NCBI RefSeq assembly: GCF_018130615.1
Contig: NZ_JAFCKB010000005.1
Span: 186,001 to 250,000 of the forward strand
Origin: Bradyrhizobium manausense
GTDB taxonomy: Bacteria > Pseudomonadota > Alphaproteobacteria > Rhizobiales > Xanthobacteraceae
Length of the DNA: 64,000 nt
Direction of reading: 5' to 3'
Under the pieces are notes generated by a model. It did not search any database. It worked only from the letters and a program-made list of their open reading frames with translations, and was not told the DNA's origin. Shown piece after piece: positions 33,049 through 41,540 of the stretch (positions within the stretch are counted from its first letter, which is position 1; the number at the start of each line of letters is the position of its first letter). Position numbers and translations under genes: made by a program.

Positions 33049-35334
33049 ATGTCGTTTGAGCGGGTCCTGCGATGGACCCTGGTTGTGGTTGCAATCGCAG
33101 GATTGAGTGCGGGTATTCTCGCGCGGGTGGCGGGCCGGCCTGATCTGGCGGATCTTGCATGGGAACTCGGCACCGCGCCGGTGATCGGCGGACTGGCGGT
33201 CTCGATCGTCAGGGATCTTCTGAGCGGCCGACTTGGAGTGGACGCGATTGCGCTGCTGTCGATGAGCGCCGCGTTGGCGCTCGGCCAGCCGCTTGCCGGG
33301 GCCGTGGTTGCGCTGATGTATTCCGGCGGCAACGTGCTCGAGGATATAGCGATCGCTCGTGCGGAGCGTGACCTGCGTTCCCTGGTCGATCGGGCACCGC
33401 GGCAGGCACATCGCAAGAGCAACGAGGGGATCGAGGAGGTCCCAATCGAGGCAGTGTCGGTCGGTGAAAAGCTCCTGGTAAGGGCCGGTGAGATCGTGCC
33501 GGTCGACGGTCTCGTTGGTTCGGCCTCGGCCACGATCGACGAGTCCGCGGTTACCGGCGAACCCATTCCGGTCGAGAAGACACGCGGTAGCGCGGTTCTT
33601 TCGGGTTCGCTGAATGCGGGTGAGACCTTCGAGTTGACCGTGACCGCGCCGGCCGGTGAGAGCACCTACGCCGGCATCGTGCGCATGGTGACGGCGGCGC
33701 AAACGGCGAAGACTCCCTTTGTGCGGATGGCCGATCGTTTTGCGCTGATCCTGCTGCCGGTGACGCTCGTCATCGCCTTCGTGGCGTGGCGGATCTCAGG
33801 TGATCTGACCCGCAGCCTCGCTGTGCTGGTTGCGGCGACGCCTTGTCCCCTGATCCTGGCTGCACCGGTCGCCTTTATCGCCGGGGTGGCGCGAGCGGCC
33901 CGGCGCGGCATCCTCGCCAAGGGTGGAGGGGCGCTGGAGGCGCTGGCTCGCGCGCACACGGTGCTGTTCGACAAAACCGGCACCCTGACCGTGGGAGGGG
34001 CACGGTTGCTTTCGGTTGAGGTCGCTCCCGGGGAGGACCCGGACGAGGTTCTCAAGCTTGGGGCATCGCTCGAGCAGGCCTCGCATCACGTGCTCGCGAA
34101 GACGGTCGTCGCCGCGGCCCTCGAGCGCGGCCTCAAGCTGAAAGCGCCCGAACAGGTCAAGGAGACCATGGGCACCGGCTTGAGCGGTCTGGTCGACGGA
34201 CGCCAGGTCACCGCGGGCTCGCGAGAGCTGCTTCGCTCGCATCCCGAACTGTCGCCTTGGGAGCTGCGGGCGATCCGGCGCGCCTCGTGGCGCTCGGCGC
34301 TGATCGTCTTCGTCGCCGTGGACGGGCGTCCGATCGGCGCGCTGCTGCTGGCCGACGAGTTGCGGGCTGATACGCCGCGGGCGATCCGGCTGCTGCGCGA
34401 TGCGGGCATCGCGAGAATGGTGATGGTTACGGGCGATCGCGCCGCGGCAGCGCAGGCCATCGGTGCAGCGCTAGACCTCGACGCCGTGCTGGCCGACCGC
34501 GTTCCTTCGGACAAGGTCGAGGCAGTCCGCACCGAGCAGCGCCTGCATCCGACCATCATGGTCGGCGATGGCATCAATGACGCCCCTGCACTGGCCGTGG
34601 CCGATATCGGTGTCGCGCTTGGCGCGCGCGGTGCGACCGCGTCGTCCGAGGCTGCCGATGTGGTGATTTTGGCCGACCGGCTCGATCGCGTTGGCGAAGC
34701 GATCATCATCGCACAACGAGCACGACGCATCGCCTTGCAGAGCATCGTTGTCGGCATGGGGTTGTCATTGGTGGCAATGGTAGCTGCTACCGTTGGTTGG
34801 CTTGATCCCGTGCCTGCGGCCATAGTCCAGGAGGTAATCGACGTTGCAGTCATTCTGAACGCATTGCGGGCGCTCACTCCGGCCCTTGCCCGCGGCGGTG
34901 CAGGCATCACCGTGGAGCAGGGGTTGGCATTGCATCACGATCATCAGGTCCTCTTCAGGGATCTCGACCGCTTGCGCAAGATCGTCGATGCGTTGGACGA
35001 TGCGACGCCCGAGTCCGCCGTGGGGTTGATTGGGGATGCTCAGTGCATCGTTCAGAGCAGCGTTGTCATGCACGAGCGCGCGGATGAGGACAGCGTCTAT
35101 CCGAAGCTTGCGGAGGTGCTCCGCGAGCGCCATGGCCTCTCTGCCATGAGCCGCGCCCATCGGGAAATTCTGCACCTGACCCGGCTGCTCGATCGGATCG
35201 TGGAGGATCTGCCGTCAGAGAAGGTCGACCGCTATCTTGTCCGAGACGCCCAGCGGGTGATCGAGGCGATTGAAACGCTGGTGCGCATGCACACGGCCCA
35301 AGAGGAGGATATTTACGAAGCCGTGGCGGCATAG
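33049..35334 (+). CDS. P1B-5 type metal-transporting P-type ATPase with C-terminal hemerythrin domain (Nia-like)
   Basis: 761 residues. It has the P-type ATPase core: actuator TGEP, phosphorylation motif DKTGT with Asp308, and hinge GDGINDAPAL. The transmembrane metal motif is TPC (264-266, ATPCPLI) instead of CPC, the mark of the P1B-5 group. There is no N-terminal heavy-metal domain. From about residue 622 the tail is a hemerythrin (HHE) fold with LHHDHQVLF, MHERADEDSVYPKL, MSRAHREIL and VRMHTAQEEDIY. Sinorhizobium meliloti Nia, a nickel/iron exporter expressed in nodules, has this same arrangement. It should export Fe2+ and/or Ni2+ across the inner membrane. Confidence 0.88.
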   Translation: MSFERVLRWTLVVVAIAGLSAGILARVAGRPDLADLAWELGTAPVIGGLAVSIVRDLLSGRLGVDAIALLSMSAALALGQPLAGAVVALMYSGGNVLEDIAIARAERDLRSLVDRAPRQAHRKSNEGIEEVPIEAVSVGEKLLVRAGEIVPVDGLVGSASATIDESAVTGEPIPVEKTRGSAVLSGSLNAGETFELTVTAPAGESTYAGIVRMVTAAQTAKTPFVRMADRFALILLPVTLVIAFVAWRISGDLTRSLAVLVAATPCPLILAAPVAFIAGVARAARRGILAKGGGALEALARAHTVLFDKTGTLTVGGARLLSVEVAPGEDPDEVLKLGASLEQASHHVLAKTVVAAALERGLKLKAPEQVKETMGTGLSGLVDGRQVTAGSRELLRSHPELSPWELRAIRRASWRSALIVFVAVDGRPIGALLLADELRADTPRAIRLLRDAGIARMVMVTGDRAAAAQAIGAALDLDAVLADRVPSDKVEAVRTEQRLHPTIMVGDGINDAPALAVADIGVALGARGATASSEAADVVILADRLDRVGEAIIIAQRARRIALQSIVVGMGLSLVAMVAATVGWLDPVPAAIVQEVIDVAVILNALRALTPALARGGAGITVEQGLALHHDHQVLFRDLDRLRKIVDALDDATPESAVGLIGDAQCIVQSSVVMHERADEDSVYPKLAEVLRERHGLSAMSRAHREILHLTRLLDRIVEDLPSEKVDRYLVRDAQRVIEAIETLVRMHTAQEEDIYEAVAA

Positions 35335-35551
35335 GCGACAGCGGAGCTGTGCGATCCACGCCGAACGCACATCGCTGCGCTTGCCTGGATTGGATCGAGG
35401 TCGCTCAGCGCTCCTGACCCATTGATTTGCATCAGTGCGCGGGTTGAGCTCGTTGCTTTGATAGATTTTGGTCAAACACAAACCGCGTGGGAGCTAAGGC
35501 CGAACCGAAGGATCGGCACTTGTTTCGCTACACGAAGCCGGAGGAACACCC

Positions 35552-35983
35552 ATGCGACGTCGAACCATTGCTATGACGCTGTTATTTGCCACCTTGAGCT
35601 ATCCCGCTCTGGGCCAATCGGCAGCCGATCACGAGGCCCACCATCCCGGACAAGACCAAGTGTCGACTCCCGACCAGACAAATTCTCCAAGGCAGTCGGA
35701 ACAGCGACAGGGGATGAGCAGCGGAGGCATGATGGGAATGATGGGTCCCGGAATGAAGGGCCGTGGCACGATGGGCGGGGACACGATGGGGCCACCCATG
35801 ATGTTTCGGATGATGTTCGCGCTGATGGATGCTGATGGCGACGGTACCGTCTCATTGGCGGAGTTTCAGGTCGCTCACGAACGAATTTTTAAGGCAATGG
35901 ACAGCAACAAGGATGGCAAGCTGACCCTGGAAGAAATGCTGGCGTTCATGCACGGGACCAGGAGCTCGGTTCCGCAGCAATAG
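35552..35983 (+). CDS. exported EF-hand calcium-binding protein
   Basis: 143 residues with a signal peptide (TIAMTLLFATLSYPALG). The middle is Met/Gly-rich (GMSSGGMMGMMGPGMKGRGT). Two EF-hands follow: DADGDGTVSLAEF and DSNKDGKLTLEEM, each with the D-x-D/N-x-D/G loop and the twelfth-position Glu. It is probably periplasmic and binds calcium, and the Met-rich part may bind copper or another metal. GGAGGAACACCC precedes the ATG. It follows the metal ATPase by about 220 bases on the same strand. Confidence 0.85.
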   Translation: MRRRTIAMTLLFATLSYPALGQSAADHEAHHPGQDQVSTPDQTNSPRQSEQRQGMSSGGMMGMMGPGMKGRGTMGGDTMGPPMMFRMMFALMDADGDGTVSLAEFQVAHERIFKAMDSNKDGKLTLEEMLAFMHGTRSSVPQQ

Positions 35984-36002
35984 ATCTGCGTTTGGATACG
36001 GG

Positions 36003-36608
36003 TCAGCAATAAGCCGCGCGATAGTAGTGCTTCTGCGCTGCGTTGTGAGGTGCGTGTCTTTCAAAACCTCTGGGTAGCGATCGACGTTTGTCCAGGCGAT
36101 GTACTTGTTGCGACAAATTGATCGCTTCAACCATCCTCGCGCGCGAAGGTCGTGCGGAATTCGACGCGTTGGCGTTGGAGTTAAGGTGTTGCAGAAGGGA
36201 GCCTAGATCGGTGAGGGTGGCGCGGCGTTTGTATTTCGGCTTCATTTTGTGCCGCTTTTCTCTGTGGGGGCTCCTTTTTGGCCTTCGGCTGCTTGATCGT
36301 CTTGGCGTCGTCCCTTGGTCCCTTGCGGCCTCAATCTCACCTTCATCCGTCAGTCCATCGTCATAACTTTCGACACGGCCACCTTCCACCTTGTGGGTCG
36401 GAAATGAGACGTAATCCAATGCCTCCGGGTTGAGGAACACCGTTTGGTGATAGCCCTCATACGGCAAACGGATCAGGCCGGGCCCGGGATCGCTGTAGGA
36501 ATGGTGTTCGTCCTCAAGCTGCTCCCAGCATTCGAACAGGTTGCAGTCAACGTACCCAATCTCCTGGCGCTTGCCGTTCGAAAACTGGATCGTCACGGTG
36601 TGGGCCAA
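36003..36608 (-). CDS. hypothetical protein
   Basis: 201 residues from a TTG start. The first 85 or so residues look structured (VTIQFSNGKRQEIGYVDCN, LNPEALDYVSFPTHKVEGG), and the remainder is basic and low-complexity (RRSSSRRPKRSPHREKRHK), which could be read-through of a shifted or eroded tail. I recognise no family. The start is suggested by the overlap with the small frame upstream; the 3' half is uncertain. Confidence 0.4.
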   Translation of the reverse strand: MAHTVTIQFSNGKRQEIGYVDCNLFECWEQLEDEHHSYSDPGPGLIRLPYEGYHQTVFLNPEALDYVSFPTHKVEGGRVESYDDGLTDEGEIEAARDQGTTPRRSSSRRPKRSPHREKRHKMKPKYKRRATLTDLGSLLQHLNSNANASNSARPSRARMVEAINLSQQVHRLDKRRSLPRGFERHAPHNAAQKHYYRAAYC

Positions 36609-36718
36609 GGCAAAATTTCGGCGGTGCCCGCCGCTCGTGCGGCCTTTTCAGTCTCAAGTTCCTCCAGCTTGACGCGGCCATCAGTGACCAGCTTGTCCCA
36701 CTGTTCTTCTGTGATCAT
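36593..36718 (-). CDS. possible small protein overlapping the hypothetical gene
   Basis: A 41-codon frame, start ATG at 36718 with AAGG five bases upstream, reading MITEEQWDKLVTDGRV, then KLEELETEKAARAAG, and ending inside the next gene by 16 bases. The frame stays open for 23 codons before the ATG with coding-like residues (DFRSDYPEEQVERVCKAI), so it may be the end of a longer eroded gene. The composition is helical and charged; no family is recognised. Confidence 0.35.
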   Translation of the reverse strand: MITEEQWDKLVTDGRVKLEELETEKAARAAGTAEILPWPTP

Positions 36719-37064
36719 GATCGCCTTGCAGACGCGCTCGACCTGCTCCTCGGGATAATCCGACCTGAAATCGCCGGCCCCAACCCCCCCGGTTCTCGCA
36801 AAGAAGTTATGCGCATAGTTTCTTTAGTCGCAAGGAGGCTGCTTCATCGTCGGGCTCAGCGCAACATCCGGGCTCGCCCGGAGTTGACCGGCCCTTTGGG
36901 CCATCCCATGGTCGATAAGAACTTAGTCCTATTGCCGGCTCGGCCGTTCGTCAGCCCGGAGCTTTGACAACCGCTTCATCGGAGAAGCGGGCGTCTGTTG
37001 GCGATAGATTTCACCACATTGCATGTATCTCGCAGATCGCCCGTCCATCGGGAAGGAGCCCTCG
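36719..37064. other. intergenic region upstream of the first AraC regulator
   Basis: About 345 bases between a minus-strand hypothetical and the plus-strand AraC gene, so both start here. It contains a run of seven C at 36784-36790 and a small CCGGGCTCGCCCGG hairpin near 36870. None of the 20-bp-period AraC-type repeats found downstream is visible here. Confidence 0.4.
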
Positions 37065-38054
37065 ATGTTTGCCGAGCTCGATAGCGGCAAGGACAGCCAC
37101 GAGCGTTTGCTGAGCACCTTCAGGGTGCTCGTGCCCGACGTGAGGATCGAGCTGAACGGGCCCCGCAGGGCAGGTCAGTGGCGTGCCCAGTTCGCCATGG
37201 CCAACAGGCTCTCCTGGTGGCAACTGGAAACGGAGACCGAGTGGACCTGCTGGCCGGAGCGCGACGAGGAGAGGTTTTGTCTCGTCTTCCCGGCCTCTGG
37301 CACGTTTGGCGCTCAGATCCGTGGCAAGTCCCTGCAAGCCGATTCGAGCCGCGCCCTGGTGCTCGGCGTCAAGGACATTTCGAAGACGTGGGCGCATGGT
37401 ACCGACGATCGGCATGGGCGCATGTCCTTGAAACTCAAGGCGGCGGACGTCAGGAGAACCCTCACCAGCATCTTCCAGGATGCCACGCTGGAGAACATCG
37501 AGCTCCATCCGCTACTGGACCTCGACAGTCCCGCGGGCCAGACCCTTGGGTCGCTGGTCCACGCCATCGCAGCGGCAATGAAGGACGAGTCGATCAGGTC
37601 GGCGAAGGCGATCGCGCTGCTCCGCGAGGCCATACCCCGATTGGTCTTCAAGAATTTTCCACACCGCTTCATTGACCGGCTGGCCCGTCACGGAACGGAC
37701 GCTTCTCCCCGCCAGATTAGGGCCGCCGTCGATTTCATGCGTGCACATATGCATGAGCCGCTCACGCTCGCGGAGATCGCGGAAGCGGTGGGAATCGGCG
37801 AGCGCTCGCTGCAGCACGGCTTCAGGACATTTCGGGCAACGACGCCTGTGGCGTACTTGCGCGATCTTCGCCTCCAGCAGGTGCATGCCGAGCTATCACT
37901 GGCCGAGAACACGCTGCCGGTGGGCGAGGTGGCGCTGAAATGGGGCTTCACGCATATGGGGCGCTTCGCGGCCAAATATCAGGCCGCGTACGGCCAGTCG
38001 CCTTCCGAGACCCGCAGGGCAGCGCGCGGGATGCGCTCTTCCGAAAGCAACTGA
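37065..38054 (+). CDS. AraC family transcriptional regulator (paralogue 1)
   Basis: 329 residues. The N-terminal part is the ligand-binding-like region. The C-terminal 100 residues contain two HTH motifs: PLTLAEIAEAVGIGERSLQHGFRTF and LPVGEVALKWGFTHMGRFAAKYQAAYGQSPSETRR. GGAAGGAG precedes the ATG at 37065, which I prefer to 37023. It is paralogous to the regulators at 38708 and 41541, which share VALKWGF-HMGRFAA and PSET. It stands at the left edge of the chemosensory island; the first direct-repeat element lies about 100 bases after its stop. Confidence 0.85.
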   Translation: MFAELDSGKDSHERLLSTFRVLVPDVRIELNGPRRAGQWRAQFAMANRLSWWQLETETEWTCWPERDEERFCLVFPASGTFGAQIRGKSLQADSSRALVLGVKDISKTWAHGTDDRHGRMSLKLKAADVRRTLTSIFQDATLENIELHPLLDLDSPAGQTLGSLVHAIAAAMKDESIRSAKAIALLREAIPRLVFKNFPHRFIDRLARHGTDASPRQIRAAVDFMRAHMHEPLTLAEIAEAVGIGERSLQHGFRTFRATTPVAYLRDLRLQQVHAELSLAENTLPVGEVALKWGFTHMGRFAAKYQAAYGQSPSETRRAARGMRSSESN

Positions 38055-38147
38055 GCAGAATATCCGGCCTTAATCCGCAACATGTCGGCGGACGCCGCGG
38101 ACGCGCATCGTGGCGCGAAGCCGCCGCCATCGACCGTGCGTCGGATC

Positions 38148-38183
38148 TATCCAGTTCGCGAAGGGGCTGTCCGTATCCTGCAA
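38148..38183 (+). promoter_or_regulatory. direct-repeat operator A
   Basis: Two related 16-mers with a 20-bp period: TATCCAGTTCGCGAAG at 38148-38163 and TGTCCGTATCCTGCAA at 38168-38183. It lies 107 bases upstream of the small gene at 38291. TTTGATT follows 20 bases after the second repeat, as in operators C and E. Direct repeats of this period are typical of AraC-family binding sites, and three AraC genes are nearby. Confidence 0.65.
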
Positions 38184-38290
38184 GCAGCACTCCGCGGGCA
38201 ATGTTTGATTATCCTTTGAGGTATCTCTTGGTGCGGCACAATTTGGCGATCGTGGCGATCCGCGATCCGATTGCGCGCAAGGGGAAGATC

Positions 38291-38656
38291 ATGGGAACGG
38301 TCGTCAGATTTGAAAAGCAGGTGGATTCGTTGGCGAAGCTGCGGCGGCCGGACCTCGCGCTTGACGTTCAGGCGAAGCTCCAAATCGATTCGAGCCGAAT
38401 TGAGCAGGCGACGTCCGCCTGCGAGATCATCGTTGGTTGTATCGAAAGTCTGCAGTGCAGTCTTATGACCCTCGATGGTTTGCAGTGCGCGCTTCTCGCG
38501 TGCGAAGACGGTGAGCCGACCGAATTGTATACGACGGAGATCAAGTCCCAGCTCTCCTCGCAACTCGCGAGTGTTGCGGGCATCTTGCGTACGCTGGGCG
38601 ACGCCTCTGAGGAGATTTCCCGGGTCAGCGCTCTGACGCATCAGGCGCTGACGTGA
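38291..38656 (+). CDS. small helical protein of the chemosensory island, hypothetical
   Basis: 121 residues, predominantly helical (QVDSLAKLRRPDLALDVQAKL, EIKSQLSSQLASVAGILRTL), with no signal peptide or membrane segment. GGGGAAG lies 3-9 bases before the ATG at 38291. No family is recognised. It carries operator A upstream, so it is probably part of the same regulon as the globin sensor and the che operon. A role as adaptor or small signalling protein is speculative. Confidence 0.6.
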   Translation: MGTVVRFEKQVDSLAKLRRPDLALDVQAKLQIDSSRIEQATSACEIIVGCIESLQCSLMTLDGLQCALLACEDGEPTELYTTEIKSQLSSQLASVAGILRTLGDASEEISRVSALTHQALT

Positions 38657-38707
38657 TTCTCGCGGTCCATGTATCGTGGAACGATGGATGGACCCTGCAT
38701 TGTGAGG

Positions 38708-39715
38708 CTAATAGCTGCCAAGGGCACGCTTGACGGTCTCGGAGGGAGGGACGCCAAAAGTCGCGCGATACTGCGCCGCAAAACGGCCCATATGGGTGAA
38801 GCCCCATTTCAGCGCGACTTCATTGATCGGAAGGCGGTTTTCGGGGCGCGCCAATTCCGCATGAACGGCTTCGAGCCTGATCTGTCGCAGATACATTGCA
38901 GGCGTGGTATCTCGAAATCTGCGAAATCCTAGCTGCAGGTATCTTTCGCTGATCCCGACAGCTGCAGCGATGTCGATCATCGTGAGCGGGTGATGCAGAT
39001 TGGCGCGCATGTAATCGATGGCACGCTGAATGTGCCGAGGCGCAACGTCGCTCGAATATTGATCCAATTTGTCGATGAAGCGATGCGGCACACTCTCGAA
39101 CGCCAATCGCAGGGCGGCCTCCGTGAGCAGGGCCATCGCCTTCGGCGAGAACCTCCCTAGTTGCTGCCCCTGCGTGGCCGAAACGATCGTGCGCGACAGT
39201 TGAAGGAGAGTTTGACCCGTGTAGGTCGACAGATCGACCGTCGGCGTCAAGTCCAGTTTCGTCAAAGGCGCATGGCCGAACATCGCGTTGAGCACGCCCG
39301 CGACGACACTGGCATCGAACCGCAGCATGACGTTCGCATAGCTTCCGTCTACCGCCTTCATCTGATGACGCCGCAACATTGATAGCGGAGCGAGGGCGAT
39401 CGTCGATGGCGTTCTCTGTGCGTTTCGCGTGCCAACGGTTATGTCAGCAGCGCCAGCGGAGAGAAATGCCATGACGAGGTCGTCCTCGGGCGATTCCGAC
39501 GAGTAGGACCAGTCAGCGGAATATCGCGTCCTCCAGACGCTGACGCCTTGTCCTGCCGAAATATCCGATCGCCAGAGAAACGTGGCATCGGAGCTTGGAG
39601 GGGAGACCTTGATTGAGAACAAGTGCGCGCCAAACGAGGCAAGCAGGTCTTCAAAGCCTGCTCCGGACAGGACGGGCGCCTCTTCGAATGCATCTTGCAA
39701 TATAGATCTCACCAC
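38708..39715 (-). CDS. AraC family transcriptional regulator (paralogue 2)
   Basis: 335 residues from a GTG at 39715. The C-terminus has HPLTMIDIAAAVGISERYLQLGFRRF and LPINEVALKWGFTHMGRFAAQYRATFGVPPSETVKR, two HTH motifs. The N-terminal domain carries RFDASVVAGVLNAMFGHAPLTKLDLTPTVDL, which corresponds to the same region in paralogue 3. The frame runs open to a TTG at 39811, but that codon lies inside operator B, so an internal start is more likely; the exact start is uncertain. It is divergent from the first globin sensor gene. Confidence 0.8.
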   Translation of the reverse strand: MVRSILQDAFEEAPVLSGAGFEDLLASFGAHLFSIKVSPPSSDATFLWRSDISAGQGVSVWRTRYSADWSYSSESPEDDLVMAFLSAGAADITVGTRNAQRTPSTIALAPLSMLRRHQMKAVDGSYANVMLRFDASVVAGVLNAMFGHAPLTKLDLTPTVDLSTYTGQTLLQLSRTIVSATQGQQLGRFSPKAMALLTEAALRLAFESVPHRFIDKLDQYSSDVAPRHIQRAIDYMRANLHHPLTMIDIAAAVGISERYLQLGFRRFRDTTPAMYLRQIRLEAVHAELARPENRLPINEVALKWGFTHMGRFAAQYRATFGVPPSETVKRALGSY

Positions 39716-39795
39716 ACGCCGTTTCGGCAGTATAGTTCCATCGCGCGGCGAGACTTTCGTTTCAACCAGCTTGCGAAGGCAAAGCGGTCGGATCC

Positions 39796-39831
39796 TATCC
39801 AGTTTGCGCAAAAGCTGTCCGGATTACGCAA
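39796..39831 (+). promoter_or_regulatory. direct-repeat operator B
   Basis: TATCCAGTTTGCGCAA (39796-39811) and TGTCCGGATTACGCAA (39816-39831), the clearest copy of the 16-mer pair with a 20-bp period. It lies upstream of AraC paralogue 2 and 142 bases left of operator C. No -10-like sequence follows on the plus strand, so it may autoregulate the AraC gene or assist operator C through looping. Confidence 0.7.
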
Positions 39832-39972
39832 GTTGGCGGATCGAATGTCCGGGGTCATGGACGGAGCCGAGATAAGCGGCAGGTCTCGTTCTGGTGAGAA
39901 GGTACGGCTGTCGCTGCGTGGGCGGAACGCCAATGCACCGCCACGTGCTGCACGAGGTCGGTGCAGGTCTGA

Positions 39973-40008
39973 CATCCGATTTCCGAACAATCAGTCCGGA
40001 TCGCGCAA
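39973..40008 (+). promoter_or_regulatory. direct-repeat operator C with promoter of globin sensor 1
   Basis: CATCCGATTTCCGAAC (39973-39988) and AGTCCGGATCGCGCAA (39993-40008), 20-bp period. Nine bases after the second repeat lies TATAGT (40018-40023), a -10-like hexamer, so the second repeat would cover the -35 position as a class II activator site. TTTGATTT follows at 40029. The globin-coupled sensor gene starts at 40144. Confidence 0.7.
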
Positions 40009-40143
40009 CCGCGCCACTATAGTTAAGCTTTGATTTGATCTCCCCGCGTCTACTTCCCAACAGCACTGGTTCGCGGATGCATTCACGCTCGCGGCCGTCT
40101 GTGCCTCGCCAGCGCGGGGACGTCGAATACATTGTGGGGGACT

Positions 40144-41490
40144 ATGACTGACAACTCGAATGACCGTACTGATCGCGAGAGCCGCCTTCGCTTCTTGCGC
40201 ATCGATCAGAAGACTGGCGCGGCGCTACGCGAGTTCTGGCCGGTCGTCGAAAGGGCGCTGCCTGCAATCCTCGAAGGATTCTATAAACATCTTGCGGACA
40301 ACCCGGCATTGGCGAAGCTGGTCGGCAACCAGATGGGGCGTCTGCAGGGCGCCCAATCTGCACACTGGGCACGTATGTTCGACGGTCATTTTGATGGCGC
40401 CTACGTTGAGGGTGTTCGAAGGATCGGCCTTGTGCACAGCATGATCGGGTTGGAGCCGCGCTGGTACATCGGGGGCTACGCTTTCGTGCTGTCGCACCTC
40501 ACGGACCTCGCGATCTCCACCTATCGGTGGAACAGGGCCCGTCTGCGGGACGTCATCACTGCCGTGGACTGTGCCGTGATGCTCGACATGGATTTCGCGA
40601 TTTCGGTCTATCAGGAGGCTCTGCTGGACGAGCGGGCCAAGCGCCAGAGGACCGTCGACGGCTTGATCGTCGACTTCGAACGACAGGTGACCGTCGCGCT
40701 GGAGGCCTTGTCAGTGTCTTCGACCGAGTTGAACGATACCGCCGGCACCATGGCGCAAACTGCGGAGACGACGACGCACCGGGCGAGCAATGTGGCGGCG
40801 GCCTCGGAATTGGCTTCGACCAACGTTCAGTCCGTCGCCTCGGCCAGCGAAGAGATGGCTTCGTCCGTGACCGAGATCGGCCGGCAGGCCGACGAATCGA
40901 CACGGATTTCGACCGAAGCGGTTGAACTTTCGCGAAGTGCCGATCAGCGCATTCACTCGCTCTCCGAGGCTGCGTCGAAGATTGGCACCGTCGTCGAACT
41001 CATTAACACGATCGCCGGGCAAACCAATCTGTTGGCGCTGAATGCCACGATCGAGGCGGCGCGTGCGGGCGAGGCGGGAAGAGGTTTTGCCGTCGTTGCG
41101 TCCGAGGTCAAGACGCTTGCCGAGCAGACCTCGAAGGCCACGAGCGAGATCGGGCAACAGGTCGCCGGAATTCAGACCGCAACGCAAGAGGCCGTCACGA
41201 CGATTCGCGAAGTCAGTCAGATCATTCGCCGTATCTCCGAGATTGCCTCCGCGATCGCCGGCTCCGTGGAGCAGCAGGGCATTGCAACGCAGGAGATCAC
41301 GCGCAATGCGCAACAGGCGGCAAGGGGCACGGGCGACGTTTCCTCGAACATCGCCGGTGTGAGCCATGCCGCGGACGAGACGGTGGCCGCATCGAGTCAG
41401 GTGCAGCGCGCCTCCTCCCTGCTTGCCAAGCAGGGCGAAGAGCTGGGCACGGAAGTGCAGCGGTTCCTGAAGGGTATCCGCGCGGCGTGA
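40144..41490 (+). CDS. soluble globin-coupled methyl-accepting sensor (heme-ligand His present)
   Basis: 448 residues with no membrane segment. Residues 10-165 are a protoglobin/globin-sensor domain: [19 protein letters not shown], then [21 protein letters not shown], where the His of LVHSMIGL is at the position of the proximal heme ligand in HemAT-type sensors. The rest is an MCP signalling domain whose tip reads [30 protein letters not shown]. It should be a cytoplasmic oxygen, NO or CO sensor feeding CheA. GGGGGAC precedes the ATG at 40144. Operator C lies upstream. Confidence 0.88.
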   Translation: MTDNSNDRTDRESRLRFLRIDQKTGAALREFWPVVERALPAILEGFYKHLADNPALAKLVGNQMGRLQGAQSAHWARMFDGHFDGAYVEGVRRIGLVHSMIGLEPRWYIGGYAFVLSHLTDLAISTYRWNRARLRDVITAVDCAVMLDMDFAISVYQEALLDERAKRQRTVDGLIVDFERQVTVALEALSVSSTELNDTAGTMAQTAETTTHRASNVAAASELASTNVQSVASASEEMASSVTEIGRQADESTRISTEAVELSRSADQRIHSLSEAASKIGTVVELINTIAGQTNLLALNATIEAARAGEAGRGFAVVASEVKTLAEQTSKATSEIGQQVAGIQTATQEAVTTIREVSQIIRRISEIASAIAGSVEQQGIATQEITRNAQQAARGTGDVSSNIAGVSHAADETVAASSQVQRASSLLAKQGEELGTEVQRFLKGIRAA

Positions 41491-41540
41491 TCGAGCCGGA
41501 TCAGGTTTGCCTCGATTCCGGTCAGAGCCATCCTGTCTTC

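Noticed and set aside
38061-38080. A seventh copy of the AraC-type repeat after AraC paralogue 1
   Set aside because: TATCCGGCC followed by AATCCGCAA looks similar at first, but the bases do not align with the 16-mer and there is no second repeat 20 bp away.
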